DNA of 8,773 bases, from the NCBI GenBank assembly GCA_945867185.1, contig CAMBHM010000055.1, forward strand, positions 1-8,773, given 5' to 3'. Under the pieces are notes generated by a model. It had not been told where the DNA came from, searched no databases, and saw nothing but the letters and a program-made list of their open reading frames with translations. The position numbers were made by a program, and so were the translations under genes. Every line of letters begins with the position of its first letter. Position 1 is the first letter of the stretch. Of the stretch, positions 6,787 through 8,773 are shown piece after piece. The stretch is from Legionella genomosp. 1. Its GTDB lineage: Bacteria > Pseudomonadota > Gammaproteobacteria > Legionellales > Legionellaceae.

Positions 6787-8773
6787 TCAAATCTTAGGTA
6801 ACAACCTATCCAACCACTTTGGTAAATACCAGTTCCATTCATTCAGCAAGGTCATGGTTGCAGGGACTAAAAAAGTTCGAATGAGAAAGGCATCGACGAA
6901 GATGGCAACAGCAATGCCAAGGCCGAAGGCTTTTACCATCAGGACATCGGCAATTAAGAAGGAGGAGCAGATGAAGATCACAATGAGTGCGGCACTGGTG
7001 ATGATCCGGCTGCTTTTTTCAATGCCGAAGACGATGCTTTGTTTGTTGTCCTTGGTGAGATCATAGGACTCTTTGATCCGTGTTAATAAAAATACTTCAT
7101 AGTCCATAGAAAACCCAAACAAGGCGCAGAAAATGATGACGAGCAGACTGATATCGAGCATGCCTTGGGTTTCAAAATTTAAGATATGGTGTAAATAGCC
7201 CTCTTGGAAGACGAGAACGAGGGCTCCATAGCAAGCAGAAAGGCTGAGCAGCGTCATGATGATGGCTTTTAAGGGTAAAATCAATGAACGTAGCAATACC
7301 AGTAGAATGAGGTAAGTCATGATCATGATCCAGAGCATGGCATAGGGCAGGGTGTGTGCGATGCTGTGTAGGACATCCATATTGTTGACAGGCGTACCTG
7401 TTAGGCTAAGTGTAAGCCCGTGGTAGTGTGTTCTTTCCCCAAGCGATCTAACAAGTTGTTCTGTTTTTGGAGAATTGAGTTCATTCTTTCCAACAACAGA
7501 TAGCACGGTGAAGTGTTTGCCTGTTGTCGTCGCTAGTAAGGTTTTTAGTTCTGGCGTCCTTTGTTTTTTAGGCATTTGGTATAGCGCTATCAGTTGCGCT
7601 TTGGGTATTTTCGGGTTAAAAGGCACAATCCCATTCACTTCTAAAATAGGTGGATTGTTTTTTAATTGTTTGGCTAATCGAATGATATGGGACAAATTTT
7701 TAGTGGAGAGGATGTTGCTGTTGGAGGTCTGTACCAAAATAGAAATAGGTGACAACTCTCGTTCGTCATATTGTTCGGCATAGTTATCAAAAAAAGCCCT
7801 GTTGCTGGAATGCTCAGGGAAAATACGAAAATCGGAGATCCCGTACTGTGCTGTAGTAAGCGGACATCCAAGTAAGATCAAGAACAGGAGGATGGGGATA
7901 AAAAACAGCCAAGGATGATGCACAACCCGTTCTGCAATGGCATGCCAAATGCTGTTTTTTGGAGAGAGCAGGGTGCTCTGTCTTCTCAATCGAACGGGCA
8001 GTAAATTGATTTTGGTATTCAGCACGGATAACAAGGCGGGTAGTAGTACAATGGCGGTTAATACTGCAACGAATACAGCTGCTAATCCACCTACGGCGAC
8101 AGAAAAAAGAATATTAATAGGGAAGAATAAAAGGGCGCTTAAGCTTACGAACACGGCGAGTCCACTGAAAAATATAGCTTTGCCGGCCGTGGCTTCGGTT
8201 TCGGCTATGGCCTCTTGAATGGGCTTTCCGAGCGCTAACTCATCACGGAAGCGACAAATGACGAAGAGTGCATAGTCAAGGCTTAAACAAAGACCTAGTA
8301 GAAGGGCGATGTTGAGGGTGAAAATAGAGAGTGTGAAGGCGTGTCCTATGAAAAAAAGAGAGGTCAGGATAATGAGTGCACATCCCCCGCCTAGGAAAAT
8401 GGGAAGAATAGCCGCAATAAGAGATCCAAATACCAAAACCATAGTGATAATGGCCACAGGGGTTGCGATGAAATCCGCTTTAAATAGATCTTCTTGTGTT
8501 TGCTTGTTGACGGCCTCAATAAAAATGGCCTCTCCGCCCAATTGGACTGTCATTTGATGCGGTGTTCTAATGCTTGTTTTGAATTCCGCGAGAATTTGAT
8601 CACTCACAGGGTGTTGTTCTTTTAAAATCACCACCACATATCTCGTATGTTTGTCTTTCGAAATTCCTTCTTTCTCAGGAATAATAATTTCATGTGGAAG
8701 GGGGAAGTGCTTCAACCCGGATAACGAGTAAGTGATTTTTTTCATAAACAAGGGGTTTGTGGCCAACAAGTGA
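6787..8773 (-). CDS. MMPL-family RND transporter (N-terminus cut off by window edge)
   Basis: About 660 residues are visible, and the frame stays open to the right edge. Residue numbers count from a TTG at 8769 that is probably not the start. The family uses the proton gradient to move lipids or other hydrophobic compounds across the inner membrane. Eleven of the usual twelve membrane helices can be placed: about 103-125, 128-148, 150-172, 197-217, 222-248, 284-303, then 471-495, 498-520, 536-560, 588-608 and 612-638. The two large periplasmic loops are the partial one before 100 and the whole one at about 304-470. Helix 1 and the first part of loop 1 are missing, so the real start lies outside the window. 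Both Asp-Tyr proton-relay pairs are present: D165-Y166 in SLDYALF and D556-Y557 in SMDYEVF. Its cargo is unknown. It converges on fadA and is not in the same operon as the biosynthetic genes, so a link to them is only possible. Confidence 0.9.
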   Translation of the reverse strand, partial: HLLATNPLFMKKITYSLSGLKHFPLPHEIIIPEKEGISKDKHTRYVVVILKEQHPVSDQILAEFKTSIRTPHQMTVQLGGEAIFIEAVNKQTQEDLFKADFIATPVAIITMVLVFGSLIAAILPIFLGGGCALIILTSLFFIGHAFTLSIFTLNIALLLGLCLSLDYALFVICRFRDELALGKPIQEAIAETEATAGKAIFFSGLAVFVSLSALLFFPINILFSVAVGGLAAVFVAVLTAIVLLPALLSVLNTKINLLPVRLRRQSTLLSPKNSIWHAIAERVVHHPWLFFIPILLFLILLGCPLTTAQYGISDFRIFPEHSSNRAFFDNYAEQYDERELSPISILVQTSNSNILSTKNLSHIIRLAKQLKNNPPILEVNGIVPFNPKIPKAQLIALYQMPKKQRTPELKTLLATTTGKHFTVLSVVGKNELNSPKTEQLVRSLGERTHYHGLTLSLTGTPVNNMDVLHSIAHTLPYAMLWIMIMTYLILLVLLRSLILPLKAIIMTLLSLSACYGALVLVFQEGYLHHILNFETQGMLDISLLVIIFCALFGFSMDYEVFLLTRIKESYDLTKDNKQSIVFGIEKSSRIITSAALIVIFICSSFLIADVLMVKAFGLGIAVAIFVDAFLIRTFLVPATMTLLNEWNWYLPKWLDRLLPKI

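Noticed and set aside
8743..8769. TTG at 8769 or ATG at 8745 as true start of the MMPL gene
   Set aside because: The frame is open to the edge, and the expected first membrane helix and part of the first periplasmic loop are missing. The gene must begin outside the window unless it is a truncated copy.

Overview
The window looks like part of a bacterial chromosome. By eye the GC content is in the mid-40s to about 50 percent; I did not count it exactly. Genes are tightly packed, with ATGA and TAATG stop/start overlaps. The fatty-acid and RND-type membrane genes would fit a Gram-negative bacterium, perhaps a gammaproteobacterium of the Legionella/Coxiella kind. That guess is weak because nothing seen fixes the taxon. 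There is no rRNA, tRNA, CRISPR array or recognisable insertion sequence.

Left block (1-2799, minus strand). Three genes are read leftwards as one operon. The first is a 204-residue SRPBCC (START/polyketide-cyclase fold) protein. The second is a 334-residue protein of the ketoacyl-synthase III (FabH) fold. The third is a thiamine-diphosphate (ThDP)-dependent enzyme of the acetolactate-synthase type, whose C-terminal third lies beyond the left edge. The stop of each gene overlaps the start of the next, so the three are very likely translationally coupled. Both enzymes carry changes at catalytic positions: the FabH-type His is Asn, and the ThDP-activating Glu is Asp. They are therefore probably specialised rather than housekeeping enzymes.

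Centre (2800-6413, plus strand). A divergent region of only 67 bp, holding a perfect 6-bp dyad, separates the left operon from a fadN-fadA pair. FadN is a 789-residue 3-hydroxyacyl-CoA dehydrogenase/enoyl-CoA hydratase and FadA is a 390-residue thiolase. All catalytic residues I looked for are present. The pair would carry out three of the four steps of beta-oxidation; no acyl-CoA dehydrogenase is visible.

Right block (6414-8773). A long imperfect inverted repeat lies just after fadA. A 35-codon, very Lys-rich minus-strand ORF and an AT-rich gap follow. The window ends inside an MMPL-family RND transporter, read leftwards, whose first transmembrane helix lies past the right edge.

How the genes may work together (inference): the shared promoter region suggests that the SRPBCC/KAS III-like/ThDP operon and fadN-fadA are co-regulated. 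Together they could make or modify an acyl-derived small molecule or lipid, with beta-oxidation trimming or supplying acyl-CoAs. The MMPL protein could export a lipid product, but it sits in a separate, convergent unit and may be unrelated.
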